Origin: an uncultured Candidatus Saccharibacteria bacterium | GTDB lineage: Bacteria; Patescibacteriota; Saccharimonadia; Saccharimonadales; Saccharimonadaceae | DNA: 64,000 nucleotides | Assembly (NCBI GenBank): GCA_946548715.1 | Contig: CAMNPZ010000001.1 | Location: forward strand, 1 to 64,000 | Direction of reading: 5' to 3' | In this document: piece after piece, positions 1-8,871 of the stretch | How positions within the stretch are numbered: position 1 is the first letter of the stretch | How the letters are laid out: the number at the start of each line of letters is the position of its first letter | Made by a program: the position numbers and the translations under genes | The notes under the pieces: model-generated | The model's input: the letters and a program-made list of their open reading frames with translations, nothing else | What the model was told of the DNA's origin: nothing | Database searches by the model: none

Positions 1-29
1 GAAACACATTAAAGAAATTTTTAAGCAAC

Positions 30-230
30 CAAAAGGATGAAATGGGTTTCTAAAAGAGCATAATGAGATTTAGACCAGATTTCTAAATTGTAAGTTTTGC
101 AACTCGACAATGAAAAAATGTCCCCTAGCGAGCTTTAGCTCGCGAATAAGGACATTTTTTCTTGCCTCGCGTTGCAAGTCTTACAATTTAGAAGTCCAGG
201 CTCTTTTAGAAACTCATTTCATCCTTTTGA
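30..230. repeat. Long imperfect palindrome downstream of rpoC
   Basis: The two arms (about 30-120 and 150-230) are near-complementary along roughly 80-90 nt. The outer part pairs AAAAGGATGAAAT with ATTTCATCCTTTT, the middle pairs TTCTAAATTGTAAG with CTTACAATTTAGAA, and the inner part pairs AAAAAATGTCC with GGACATTTTTT. At the apex is a small perfect hairpin, GCGAGC-TTTA-GCTCGC (128-143). It lies about 90 nt past the rpoC stop, so it probably ends the rpoBC transcript. It is far longer than a normal intrinsic terminator and may be a mobile or processed element. No coding potential is convincing here. Confidence 0.75.
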
Positions 231-317
231 AGTTCTCAAAATCCGCCTACCATTGTAATTTTTATCTTGGCGAAATCTTATCGCTGAGGAAAATAGCGTT
301 TTAAGACACTGGCATTT

Positions 318-3300
318 CTAGAGATTCTCAAGATCCGCTTCAGTCGGTTCTTTAGAACCTGGAGTTTCAAAATCCTCTAAAGGCGCTACGCCAGTACCCA
401 CTGGAATCTTGCGACCAATAATCACATTTTCCTTAAGGCCTCGCAAATGATCAACTCGACCATTAATCGCCGCATTAATCAAGACACGAGTCGTATCCTG
501 GAATGAAGCGGCCGATAAGAACGAATCGGAGAAGATAGAAACTTTAGTAATTCCTAGCAGCAGGCTCGTATAGGTAGCCGGCTCTTTTCCAGCTTTCTCG
601 AGCTCACGATTCTCCAAAGTAACTGCCGCACGTGAGGTGATATCTCCAGACACAAATTCCGAGTCACCAGGTTCGTTAATCTGTACTCTAGAGAACATCT
701 GACGCACCAATATCTCCAAATGCTTTGGCGAAATCTCATGGCCTTGCGCCGCGTAAACATTTAATACATCATTCATGATATAACGCTGAGTTGCCTCGAC
801 ACCTTTATACTTCAGTAAATCTTGCAAGTTAAGAGAACCAGTCGTCAATCTATCGCCAGCTTTTACAGAATCATTAGACTTCACTACTAACTCAGCGTCG
901 CCTGGTATTTCTACTCGAACTGGCGCACTAGCGGTTGATACCAATATAATCGCACCGTTCACCAGTTCAGCCACACCATCACGCGGAGCTTTAATTGCAG
1001 GTTTATCACCAGATTTCTTAACTAAAGTTGCGCCCGCCTTGACACTTTCGCCGTCCTTAACCAAAGGTTTACGTTCACCGATTTCAAATCTCTCAACCTC
1101 GCCAGATTGCGGAGTTATCTGTACTATATAATGATTACCGTCTTCCCATGCCTCCACAACACCATCAATCGATGCAACATAGGCTTGACCCTTTGGCGTA
1201 CGTGCCTCGAGAAGCTCTTCTACACGAGGAAGACCTCTTGCGATTGCACCAGAACCCGCCACACCAGAACCGTGTTTGGTATCAAGGGTTAGCTGAGTAC
1301 CAGGTTCACCAAGCGACTGCGCCGCAATCACACCAACTGGCTCATTGGCCGCCACGAGTGCACGAGTCGACATATCGACCCCATAAGCCTTGCGCGGTAC
1401 ACCATTAACCGCCGTAGTCGAAAGAATTGATTGAATCTTTACTGCATCAATCTTCTCGTCTGCTTCGATTTGTTCCGCAATCTCTTTCGTAATCAGCTGA
1501 TCCGCCTCGAGATAACCCGGAACCGCCTCGGCCGTATAACGACCCGAGAGTCTTGCGGCAAAACCAATACCAGATAGTTCAGTTTCATTTCGATAAACTG
1601 CAAAGCCAGGATCATCCGCCTCTTCATCCGTAGTAAAGACATCTTGCGACACATCAACCAGACGACGCGTCAAATAACCGGAATCTGCAGTACGAAGTGC
1701 CGTAGACACCTGACCCTGACGAGCACCTCGAGTCGCAATAAATGACTCAAGCGTATTTAGACCCTTCTTGTATGAAGACTTAACCGGAAGCTCAATCTCG
1801 TTGTTGTTAATATCCACCATGATACCAATCTCGGCCGAAGCAAGCTTAATATTAGAAATATTACCACGGGCACCTGAGTTCACCATCACCGCAATATCGG
1901 TGTCCATCTCAGACAATTTACCCTGCAAGAATTCCGAAATCTTCTTATCGATATCACGCCAGTTAGCAACTGTCAGCTTATGACGCTCTTCCTCCGTAGT
2001 TAAACCATCGTTGAAATCTTGTTGAATCAAAGCTGTTTTTGCATCACCTTCTGCGATAAAGTCATCAATTTCATCGTAAGTCGGATAATCGTCTTTGGCA
2101 GTCGAAATCGACGCAATCGTCTCATACTCGAAAGCTAAATCTTTCAAATCATCAGCCGTCTTAACCATCACGTCTGCACCATACAAATCAAAGATATCAG
2201 CCATCACTTTCGATAAGTGCTTCTTGTTTTGCACGGAGTTATCGTAAGGATAATCCGCTGGAAGAATTTCATTGAAAATCACCCGGCCCAAAGTAGTATC
2301 GCGAATCTCTTTCTTTGTAAATACGCGAATCGGAGTTTGAAGTGCAATTATACCTTGGTCATAAGCCATTTCCGCCTCGTAAACAGATGAAAATGCCTTT
2401 GGCTTACCCGTATCGGTTCCTGGCTTATCGTAAGTTAAGTAATAAGCACCGAGAACCACATCCTGATAAATCGCAAGAACAGGAGAACCATCCGCAGGCT
2501 TCAACAAATTCTTCGAAGCAGACATTAATTCCCTTGCTTCCGCCTGCGCCGCATCGGACAAGGGTAGATGCACAGCCATCTGGTCACCATCGTAATCGGC
2601 GTTAAATCCAGAAGCGACTAGAGGATGAAGCTTAATAGCCTTACCATCAATCAACCTCGGCTGGAACGCCTGTACCGACAAACGGTGTAGAGATGGAGCA
2701 CGGTTTAGAAGAACATACTTACCTTTAATTACTTCGTCAAGTGCATCCCATACAACAGTTTCCTTCGCTTCAATCAATCTAGAAGCAGAACGAATGTTAT
2801 TGGCATACTCGTTACTGATTAGCCAAGAAATCACAAAAGGCTTGAACAGTTCAAGTGCCATTTGCTTAGGCAAACCACACTCATTCAACTTCAGTTCTGG
2901 GCCCACCACAATCACCGAACGACCAGAATAATCTACGCGTTTACCAAGTAGGTTCTGGCGGAAGCGTCCTTGTTTACCTTTCAATAGATCAGATAGTGAT
3001 TTCAATTTACGTCGTCCATTTGAAGAGTTGACGCCTCGAGAACCATGTGCCGCAGAATTATCAATCAGAGCATCTACCGCTTCCTGCAGCATCCTCATTT
3101 CATTACGACAAATCACCTCAGGCGCATTGAGATCAATTAATTTCTTCAACCGATTATTGCGGTTAATCACACGGCGATACAAATCGTTCAAATCGGAAGT
3201 TGCAAACCGGCCACCAGGCAAAGCAATCATTGGACGTAAATCTGGTGGGATTACAGGAATCACCGTCAAAATCAAATCTTCTGGTTTTATTCCAGCAGCC

Positions 3301-4151
3301 TGCATGCCCTCGAGAGTTTTTAGCCTCTTCTGTAGTTTTTTCTCTTTCTGGCCTTTCGCTTCCGACTCTTCCTCACGCAACTGTTCGATCAGCTTGTCGA
3401 GGTTAATCTCATCAAGCATTTTCTTGATTGCAGAAGCACCCATCTCAACGGTAATGAAGTCTTCATATTCTTCAGGAAGATTACGATATTCGACCTCAGT
3501 GATCGTATTTCCCTTCTTAAATGATTCAAGACTCGACTTCCGGGCAACATAATCTGCCTCAAGTGTCTGTAACTCATCGGCTTGCGCCTCGGCCAAAGCT
3601 TTCACATTTGCCCCGTCCGCTTTAGCCTCTTTTTCATAACGCAAGCGAATCGCATCACGTGCCGCCGCGGTTTGGCTTTCCAAGCTCTCCAAGGCTTTTT
3701 CAATCTCTTCGGTTTTAGCATCAGTAATCAGATAAGTTGCAAAATAGACTACTTTCTCGATATTCTTAACCGTTATATCCAAAAGTAAAGATAAAGCCGA
3801 AGGCACACCGCGCATAAACCAAATGTGCGCAACTGGCGCTGCCAAGGCAATATGCCCCATACGCTCACGTCGCGTAATCGACTTAGTGACGAGGTTACCT
3901 TCCTTATCTACTGCCGCTTCGCGGCTTCTTACGCCCTTTAACTTAGAATCATGCGGATTAATATCCTTGGTTGGTCCAAAAATCCTTTCGCAGAACAAAC
4001 CGTCACGTTCTGGCTTCTGAGTCCGATAGTTAATCGTTTCTGGCTTTGTAACTTCGCCATAACTCCAGTTCAGGATATCGTCACGACTAGCTACAGTCAA
4101 TCTAATCGAATCGAAATCCGAAGCGCTGATAAAATTATCCATCCACGCCAT
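318..4151 (-). CDS. rpoC: DNA-directed RNA polymerase subunit beta'
   Basis: Catalytic beta' subunit of RNA polymerase. I start at the ATG at 4151 (MAWMDNF), one base after the rpoB stop; the longer frame to 4190 would overlap rpoB. The N-terminus has the family signatures KPERDGLFC and RRERMGHI; the active-site Mg-binding loop reads NADYDGDQM (usually NADFDGDQM), and the later GVIAAQSLGEPGTQLT block is intact. Oddity: the N-terminal zinc ribbon that normally lies between IFGP and RRERMGH is replaced by a cysteine-free stretch, and the second zinc site (normally near RTADSGYLTRRLVDV and before GVIAAQS) also has no cysteine. Only three Cys occur in the whole protein, none at the zinc positions. 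Co-transcribed with rpoB. Confidence 0.98.
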   Translation of the reverse strand: MAWMDNFISASDFDSIRLTVASRDDILNWSYGEVTKPETINYRTQKPERDGLFCERIFGPTKDINPHDSKLKGVRSREAAVDKEGNLVTKSITRRERMGHIALAAPVAHIWFMRGVPSALSLLLDITVKNIEKVVYFATYLITDAKTEEIEKALESLESQTAAARDAIRLRYEKEAKADGANVKALAEAQADELQTLEADYVARKSSLESFKKGNTITEVEYRNLPEEYEDFITVEMGASAIKKMLDEINLDKLIEQLREEESEAKGQKEKKLQKRLKTLEGMQAAGIKPEDLILTVIPVIPPDLRPMIALPGGRFATSDLNDLYRRVINRNNRLKKLIDLNAPEVICRNEMRMLQEAVDALIDNSAAHGSRGVNSSNGRRKLKSLSDLLKGKQGRFRQNLLGKRVDYSGRSVIVVGPELKLNECGLPKQMALELFKPFVISWLISNEYANNIRSASRLIEAKETVVWDALDEVIKGKYVLLNRAPSLHRLSVQAFQPRLIDGKAIKLHPLVASGFNADYDGDQMAVHLPLSDAAQAEARELMSASKNLLKPADGSPVLAIYQDVVLGAYYLTYDKPGTDTGKPKAFSSVYEAEMAYDQGIIALQTPIRVFTKKEIRDTTLGRVIFNEILPADYPYDNSVQNKKHLSKVMADIFDLYGADVMVKTADDLKDLAFEYETIASISTAKDDYPTYDEIDDFIAEGDAKTALIQQDFNDGLTTEEERHKLTVANWRDIDKKISEFLQGKLSEMDTDIAVMVNSGARGNISNIKLASAEIGIMVDINNNEIELPVKSSYKKGLNTLESFIATRGARQGQVSTALRTADSGYLTRRLVDVSQDVFTTDEEADDPGFAVYRNETELSGIGFAARLSGRYTAEAVPGYLEADQLITKEIAEQIEADEKIDAVKIQSILSTTAVNGVPRKAYGVDMSTRALVAANEPVGVIAAQSLGEPGTQLTLDTKHGSGVAGSGAIARGLPRVEELLEARTPKGQAYVASIDGVVEAWEDGNHYIVQITPQSGEVERFEIGERKPLVKDGESVKAGATLVKKSGDKPAIKAPRDGVAELVNGAIILVSTASAPVRVEIPGDAELVVKSNDSVKAGDRLTTGSLNLQDLLKYKGVEATQRYIMNDVLNVYAAQGHEISPKHLEILVRQMFSRVQINEPGDSEFVSGDITSRAAVTLENRELEKAGKEPATYTSLLLGITKVSIFSDSFLSAASFQDTTRVLINAAINGRVDHLRGLKENVIIGRKIPVGTGVAPLEDFETPGSKEPTEADLENL

Positions 4152-4152
4152 G

Positions 4153-7100
4153 TTAGAACTCCTCTCCGAGGTCGACAGTGCCATCCTCATCGTCTACCTC
4201 TGTTATTTCTACACCTTCTTCCTCCATCATCGCCTCAGCCTCTGACTCATCGAGGTCTAAGATTTGTGGTTCGGTGTCTTTCTTGTGTTGATCATAGATG
4301 GATTGATCATCTTTGTTCTTCTCAATTTCTCTCGAGGTCTTTTCGATTACATCGCCAGCATCAGCCGATTCACCATGATCAAGCAAATCAACTTTCAGCC
4401 CCAGGCCCTGCAATTCTTTCACTAACACGTTAAAGCCTTCAGGAAGTTTCGGACCTTCAATTGGTTCATGCTTAATAATTGCCTCGTAAGCTTTAGCACG
4501 TCCGTAAACATCATCCGATTTGATAGTGAGCATTTCTTGCAAAGTAGTCGCAGCACCATAAGCTTCCAGTGCCCAAACCTCCATTTCCCCGAAACGCTGA
4601 CCACCATTTTGCGCTTTACCGCCGAGAGGCTGTTGCGTCACCATTGTGTATGGGCCAGTTGAACGAGCATGTATCTTATCTTCCACCATGTGGTGAAGCT
4701 TCAACATATGCATTACGCCAACCGAAGTTCTCTCCTCAAACGGCTCACCAGTTAAACCATCATATAGCTGCACCCTACCATCGCGTTGGAATCCAGCTCT
4801 TTCAAGCTCAGACGAAATCTTTTCATCTGGTACACCGTTAAACGAAGGAGTAGCCACTGTATATCCAAGTGCTCTTGCAGCCATACCTAAATGTGTCTCA
4901 AATAGCTGACCGAGGTTCATACGCGAAGGCACACCCATTGGTGAAAGCACAATGTCAATCGGAGTGCCATCTTCCATGAACGGCATGTCTTCGACTGGAA
5001 GTACTCTGGATACCACACCCTTGTTACCATGACGACCAGCCAACTTATCACCAACACCAATCTTACGCATCTCGGCTACAAAAATCTTAATCTGCATTAT
5101 CACGCCAGCCTTCAGCTCGTGACCTTGCTCACGGGTGTATACGCGCACATCCACAACCTTACCCGTCGACGAACCATTCATTCTCACTGATGTGTCACGA
5201 ACATCCTTAGCCTTTTCGCCAAAGATTGCACGAAGTAGTCGCTCCTCTGAGCTTAACTCTTGTTCACCCTTAGGAGTAATTTTACCTACCAAGATGTCTC
5301 CATTCGATACCTCGGAGCCAACCGTCACAATACCGTCTTCACCCAAATGCCGCAAAGCATGCTCGGAAACATTCGGAATATCACGCGTTACTTGCTCTGG
5401 GCCTAACTTCGTCTCACGCACTTCCACGTCAAAATCTTTAATGTTAATCGACGTCAACGTGTCATCTTCGACCAAACGATTCGAAATTACAATCGCGTCA
5501 TCCATGTTATAACCACGCCATGGCATGAAAGCCACTAGCAAATCACGACCAAGTGCCAATTCGCCATTATGAATAGATGCACCTTCTATGAGAGTATCAC
5601 CCTTCTTTACCTTCTGACCACGCGCCACCACACAACGTTGGTTATAACAACGATCATCATTCGTTTTCTCAAAATGCTGCAATTTATATTCACGGTCACC
5701 ACCCTTATCGTAAGTTACGATTACCGATTCGCCGTCTGCTTTTTTCACTACGCCAGTTCCAGAAGCCATAATCAGTTGTGAAGTGTTCTTAGCGACTTCA
5801 CGCTCGATACCAGTACCCACGATAGGATTATCCTGACGTAGTAGCGGTACAGCCTGCTTCTGCATAGCGCATGCCATCAAAGAACGGTCAACACGGTTCT
5901 TCTCTACGAACGGAATCAAAGATGCCGAAACACCTAGAATCTCTTTATGCGCCGCATCGATATGTGTCACCCTGCTTGCTTCTACCTGTGCTGGCGTGCC
6001 ATGTACACGAGCAGAAACCCAGTCTTCCGTAAACTTACCGTCTTTATCTAGCTTGACTGAGGCGTCGGCGATAATTTTATCCTGCTCAGTATCAGCATCC
6101 ATATAGACCACTTCATCAGTAACCTTGCCATCTTTCACTACGCGATACGGAGCTTCGATGAAACCATATTCATTTACTCTAGCATAAGTCGCAAAGTTAA
6201 GCACGAGCCCCACGTTACCACCTTCTGGTGTTTCAACCGTACAAATACGACCGTAGTGTGTCGGATGCGCATCACGCACGTCAAATCCGGCTCGTTCCCT
6301 AGTCAAACCACCAGGACCCATCGAGCTAAGACGCCTTTTGTGGGCCAACTCTGAAAATGGGTTTACTTCATCCATCAGCTGAGAGAGCTGCGATGTGGCG
6401 AAGAACTCTTTTACAGCGGCCACCACTGGACGTGAATTTAAAAGTTGAGATGGTGTCACTTCTTCAGCATTAGCCATTGACATTCTATCGAGAATATTGC
6501 GCTGTAACCGCAACATGCCCAAACGGAACTGCCTCTGCACCAACTCCCCTACTAACTTCACACGACGATTTGACAAAGAATCAATATCATCGGCTGGCTC
6601 TTGAGTATTATTTAATCTAATAATCTCTGAAATAATCGCAATTACATCATCCATCTGCAAAGTTCGATGCTCTGGATCATTTGGCGTTTCAAATCCAAGT
6701 CGGCGATTAATCTTAAAACGACCCACATTAGAATAATCATAACGTTTAGCGTCAAAGAACATTCGTTCAATCATGGATTTAGCATTTTCAACCGTAGCTA
6801 AATCACCTGGACGAATCCTACGGTATACTTCAAGCAAAGCTTCACCTTGATTAGAAGTTGTGTCTTTTTCAAGAGTCGCATCAATATAGCTCTGCTCGCC
6901 ATTGTCAATACTTGCGAATCGATCTTTGATTTCCGACTTCGACAAGCCAAGTGCCCTGAGGAAAGTCGTTACAGGAATCTTGCGACGTCGGTCAATTTTT
7001 ACGTATATTGCACCGTTCGTCGCCGTCTCGAACTCCAGCCAAGCCCCACGACCAGGAATGACTTTTGCGCCATAATAATTGCGCATCCCAATCGTATCAG

Positions 7101-7533
7101 CACTAAAGAATACGCCAGCCGAGCGAATCAATTGAGAAACAATCACACGCTCAGTGCCATTAATAATAAAGGTCGCCCTTTCAGTCATCCAAGGATAGTC
7201 ACCAAAGTAAATATCCTGCTCTTTTTTCTCGCCAGTAGTCTTGTTTTCAAGTTCGACGAGTACATGTAACGGAGCCTCATAAGTAGCTAAGTTATATTTA
7301 GCTTCTTGCTCCGTCTCCTTCGGATCCTTAAAATAATAATCTTTAAACCTCAGTGAAAGCTTCTGGCCGGTATAATCGTCAATTGGATTAAGTTCGGCAA
7401 AAACTTCCCTAAGGCCATTTTTGACAAAATCTTCCCAAGAATCCTTTTGATGCTGTGTCAAATCAGGAATTGGAAGCGATTGGTCACCTTCGGTGAAAAA
7501 CACTCTCTCACCTTGTTTTGGTTTTGTAGCCAT
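4153..7533 (-). CDS. rpoB: DNA-directed RNA polymerase subunit beta
   Basis: Beta subunit of RNA polymerase (1126 aa), first gene of the rpoBC pair. Recognised by the rifampicin-pocket region (TSQLSQLMDEVNPFSELAHKR, positions about 6330-6400), GPGGLTRERAGF, HPTHYGRICTVETPEG, and the C-terminal GGQRFGEMEVWALEAYGA block. In the pocket the residues equivalent to E. coli D516, H526 and S531 are retained, while F514 is L. The C-terminus carries an acidic tail rich in D/E. A Shine-Dalgarno (AAAGAGG) precedes the ATG, and a leader of about 170 nt follows a TGATATACT promoter. No rplJL genes precede it in this window. Confidence 0.98.
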   Translation of the reverse strand: MATKPKQGERVFFTEGDQSLPIPDLTQHQKDSWEDFVKNGLREVFAELNPIDDYTGQKLSLRFKDYYFKDPKETEQEAKYNLATYEAPLHVLVELENKTTGEKKEQDIYFGDYPWMTERATFIINGTERVIVSQLIRSAGVFFSADTIGMRNYYGAKVIPGRGAWLEFETATNGAIYVKIDRRRKIPVTTFLRALGLSKSEIKDRFASIDNGEQSYIDATLEKDTTSNQGEALLEVYRRIRPGDLATVENAKSMIERMFFDAKRYDYSNVGRFKINRRLGFETPNDPEHRTLQMDDVIAIISEIIRLNNTQEPADDIDSLSNRRVKLVGELVQRQFRLGMLRLQRNILDRMSMANAEEVTPSQLLNSRPVVAAVKEFFATSQLSQLMDEVNPFSELAHKRRLSSMGPGGLTRERAGFDVRDAHPTHYGRICTVETPEGGNVGLVLNFATYARVNEYGFIEAPYRVVKDGKVTDEVVYMDADTEQDKIIADASVKLDKDGKFTEDWVSARVHGTPAQVEASRVTHIDAAHKEILGVSASLIPFVEKNRVDRSLMACAMQKQAVPLLRQDNPIVGTGIEREVAKNTSQLIMASGTGVVKKADGESVIVTYDKGGDREYKLQHFEKTNDDRCYNQRCVVARGQKVKKGDTLIEGASIHNGELALGRDLLVAFMPWRGYNMDDAIVISNRLVEDDTLTSINIKDFDVEVRETKLGPEQVTRDIPNVSEHALRHLGEDGIVTVGSEVSNGDILVGKITPKGEQELSSEERLLRAIFGEKAKDVRDTSVRMNGSSTGKVVDVRVYTREQGHELKAGVIMQIKIFVAEMRKIGVGDKLAGRHGNKGVVSRVLPVEDMPFMEDGTPIDIVLSPMGVPSRMNLGQLFETHLGMAARALGYTVATPSFNGVPDEKISSELERAGFQRDGRVQLYDGLTGEPFEERTSVGVMHMLKLHHMVEDKIHARSTGPYTMVTQQPLGGKAQNGGQRFGEMEVWALEAYGAATTLQEMLTIKSDDVYGRAKAYEAIIKHEPIEGPKLPEGFNVLVKELQGLGLKVDLLDHGESADAGDVIEKTSREIEKNKDDQSIYDQHKKDTEPQILDLDESEAEAMMEEEGVEITEVDDEDGTVDLGEEF

Positions 7534-7705
7534 TTTACCTCTTTAATATTAGTGTTATTAATCTTTTTTGACATCCCACAGAAATACTAACTCCATGAGC
7601 ATTTCTATTGAATGTCTCAGCGCCGAAGATTACTGCCTTGTCTCCCCCTGGGACTCGCCAAATCCCACAAGTTACAAAAACAAGGCACACTACTTCTTGT
7701 ACTCT

Positions 7706-7714
7706 AGTATATCA
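7706..7714 (-). promoter_or_regulatory. rpoB proximal promoter, extended -10
   Basis: Minus-strand TGATATACT matches the extended -10 form (TGN then a TATAAT-like hexamer) used throughout the window. It would give an rpoBC leader of about 165 nt. Confidence 0.55.
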
Positions 7715-7744
7715 CACATCGTCTTTACATTCAAGCCCAAAACC

Positions 7745-7775
7745 AAAAAATTCCCTCAACGGCAGGGAATTTTTT
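7745..7775. terminator. Intrinsic terminator after khpA
   Basis: Perfect 12-bp stem AAAAAATTCCCT / AGGGAATTTTTT with a 7-nt loop. The flanking A and T tracts make it functional on either strand; it terminates the khpA transcript. Confidence 0.85.
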
Positions 7776-7839
7776 AGACATATATAAGCTCTCAACCCAT
7801 TTGTTTTAAGCAAACTCGCAGTTAGTTAGCTTATGTTTA

Positions 7840-7845
7840 ATTATA
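7840..7845 (-). promoter_or_regulatory. Possible promoter upstream of the 7745-7775 terminator
   Basis: A minus-strand TATAAT, after the khpA stop but before the terminator. Transcripts starting here would be about 90 nt if they stop at the terminator, or would read into rpoB if they do not. Only the -10 hexamer supports it. Confidence 0.3.
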
Positions 7846-7875
7846 CACGACCAAGTCGCATTGTCAAGTACTTTT

Positions 7876-8331
7876 TTAAATGTCGAGATCATCCAAATCT
7901 GCTAACTCTGCCCGTGTTTTCTCCGCTAACTCAGAAGACTCTTCCTCGTCATCCTCATCCTCGTCTTCTTCATCTTCCGATTCCTCAGCATCTTCCTCAA
8001 CCACTTCTTCATCTTCCGGCAAATCTTCCTTCTCTTCGCTAACTGAACTTTCAGATTCATGAGAATGCACTCCTTCTCCGTCGCTATCAGTATTCACGAT
8101 TTTTAAGTTGTAACGCGCATCTTGTTTTGTACCCAAAGCCCTAAGCAGCACACGAATCGCCTGCGCAGTAACACCTCGCTTACCGATTACACGGCCTACG
8201 TCTTCTGGCGCAACTGTAAGCGAAAGCAATACGCCTTTTTCGTCAATCGTCCGTTCAATTGCTACCTTTTCAGGATTGTTGACTAAGGTTTTTACGATAT
8301 ATTCTACGAATTGTTGGTCAATAGTAGCCAT
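7876..8331 (-). CDS. khpA: KH-domain RNA-binding protein (KhpA-like) with long acidic tail
   Basis: Small single-KH protein; the family binds RNA, usually with the partner KhpB/Jag, and affects cell-wall and division genes. Residues about 1-75 form the KH domain with the GxxG loop VIGKRG followed by TAQAIRVLLRALG. The rest (about 75 aa) is an S/E/D-rich low-complexity tail absent from typical KhpA (75-85 aa in total). The start is set at 8331 because the upstream in-frame ATG (8343) overlaps the GGAG ribosome binding site. It has its own promoter directly behind the rpsP terminator and follows rpsP, the usual khpA position. Confidence 0.9.
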   Translation of the reverse strand: MATIDQQFVEYIVKTLVNNPEKVAIERTIDEKGVLLSLTVAPEDVGRVIGKRGVTAQAIRVLLRALGTKQDARYNLKIVNTDSDGEGVHSHESESSVSEEKEDLPEDEEVVEEDAEESEDEEDEDEDDEEESSELAEKTRAELADLDDLDI

Positions 8332-8365
8332 AATTTTCTCCATTTATCTTTATTATTATAATAAA

Positions 8366-8374
8366 ATTATAGCA
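8366..8374 (-). promoter_or_regulatory. khpA promoter, extended -10
   Basis: Minus-strand TGCTATAAT, immediately behind the rpsP terminator, with a leader of about 30 nt that carries GGAG before the ATG at 8331. Confidence 0.65.
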
Positions 8375-8375
8375 C

Positions 8376-8404
8376 AAAAATAGTCCCATCACAGGACTAT
8401 TTTT
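8376..8404. terminator. Intrinsic terminator after rpsP
   Basis: 11-bp stem AAAAATAGTCC / GGACTATTTTT with a 7-nt loop, flanked by A and T tracts on both sides. Confidence 0.85.
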
Positions 8405-8412
8405 GAAAGAAA

Positions 8413-8784
8413 TTATTCTTCAGTGGTTGTTGTTTCCTCAGCCGGAGCCTCGGCTGGAGCAGCTTCTTCTTTCGGCTGATTTTTACGTAGTTTATCTGCG
8501 TGCTTAGCCACGGCCTTCTTAGCCGTAGGTTCCTTGTACCACTTTGGCAACTTCACGCCATTCTTCTTCAGAATGAAAGCTACTCTTGATGATGGCTGTG
8601 CACCATTCGTTAAGTATTTTTCAACCGCTTCCTTGTCTAAAGTCAAAGCCTTAGTTGCTGGGTTGTAATTGCCGACCTCAGCTACCACACGTCCCGAAAG
8701 CGGATGACGCTGCGCTTCTTGGACGACTATCCGGTACGTTGGATAATGTGACCGGCCATTACGTTGCATGCGAATCGCTAGCAT
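8413..8784 (-). CDS. rpsP: 30S ribosomal protein S16
   Basis: bS16, a structural protein of the small subunit needed for 30S assembly. The N-terminus MLAIRMQRNGRSHYPTYRIV and the following SGRVVAEVGNYNP block are diagnostic. At 123 aa it is longer than the usual 80-90 aa; the extra part is a K/A/E-rich C-terminal tail ending in TTTTEE. AAGGAG lies 6 nt before the ATG. rpsP next to khpA is a conserved arrangement. Confidence 0.96.
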   Translation of the reverse strand: MLAIRMQRNGRSHYPTYRIVVQEAQRHPLSGRVVAEVGNYNPATKALTLDKEAVEKYLTNGAQPSSRVAFILKKNGVKLPKWYKEPTAKKAVAKHADKLRKNQPKEEAAPAEAPAEETTTTEE

Positions 8785-8842
8785 ATTTCTCCTTATATTA
8801 TTTTATTCCCTATATTTTAGCTTATTTTTACAAAAAAATCAA

Positions 8843-8865
8843 CCCCCAGAGACAATCTCCGGGGG
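8843..8865 (-). terminator. Intrinsic terminator after the 8872 gene
   Basis: Stem of CCCCC plus GAGA pairing with TCTC plus GGGGG (one mismatch), followed on the minus strand by TTGATTTTTTT. Confidence 0.8.
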
Positions 8866-8871
8866 CACAAA

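Larger units (their letters stand above)
7534..7875 (-). promoter_or_regulatory. rpoB upstream region with two promoters and an internal terminator
   Basis: This 342-nt gap holds, in minus-strand order, the 3' end of khpA, a TATAAT (7840-7845), a strong intrinsic terminator (7745-7775), an extended -10 TGATATACT (7706-7714) and then the rpoB leader with its Shine-Dalgarno. A small stem GGGA...TCCC (about 7650-7666) lies in the leader. No credible gene is seen in it. Confidence 0.55.

Noticed and set aside
110-304. 64-aa ORF within the rpoC downstream palindrome
   Set aside because: It is translated from the palindrome arms and has no ribosome site; it is a by-product of the inverted repeat.
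7880-8062. Poly-Ser ORF antisense to the KhpA tail
   Set aside because: It is a frame shadow of the acidic low-complexity tail on the other strand.
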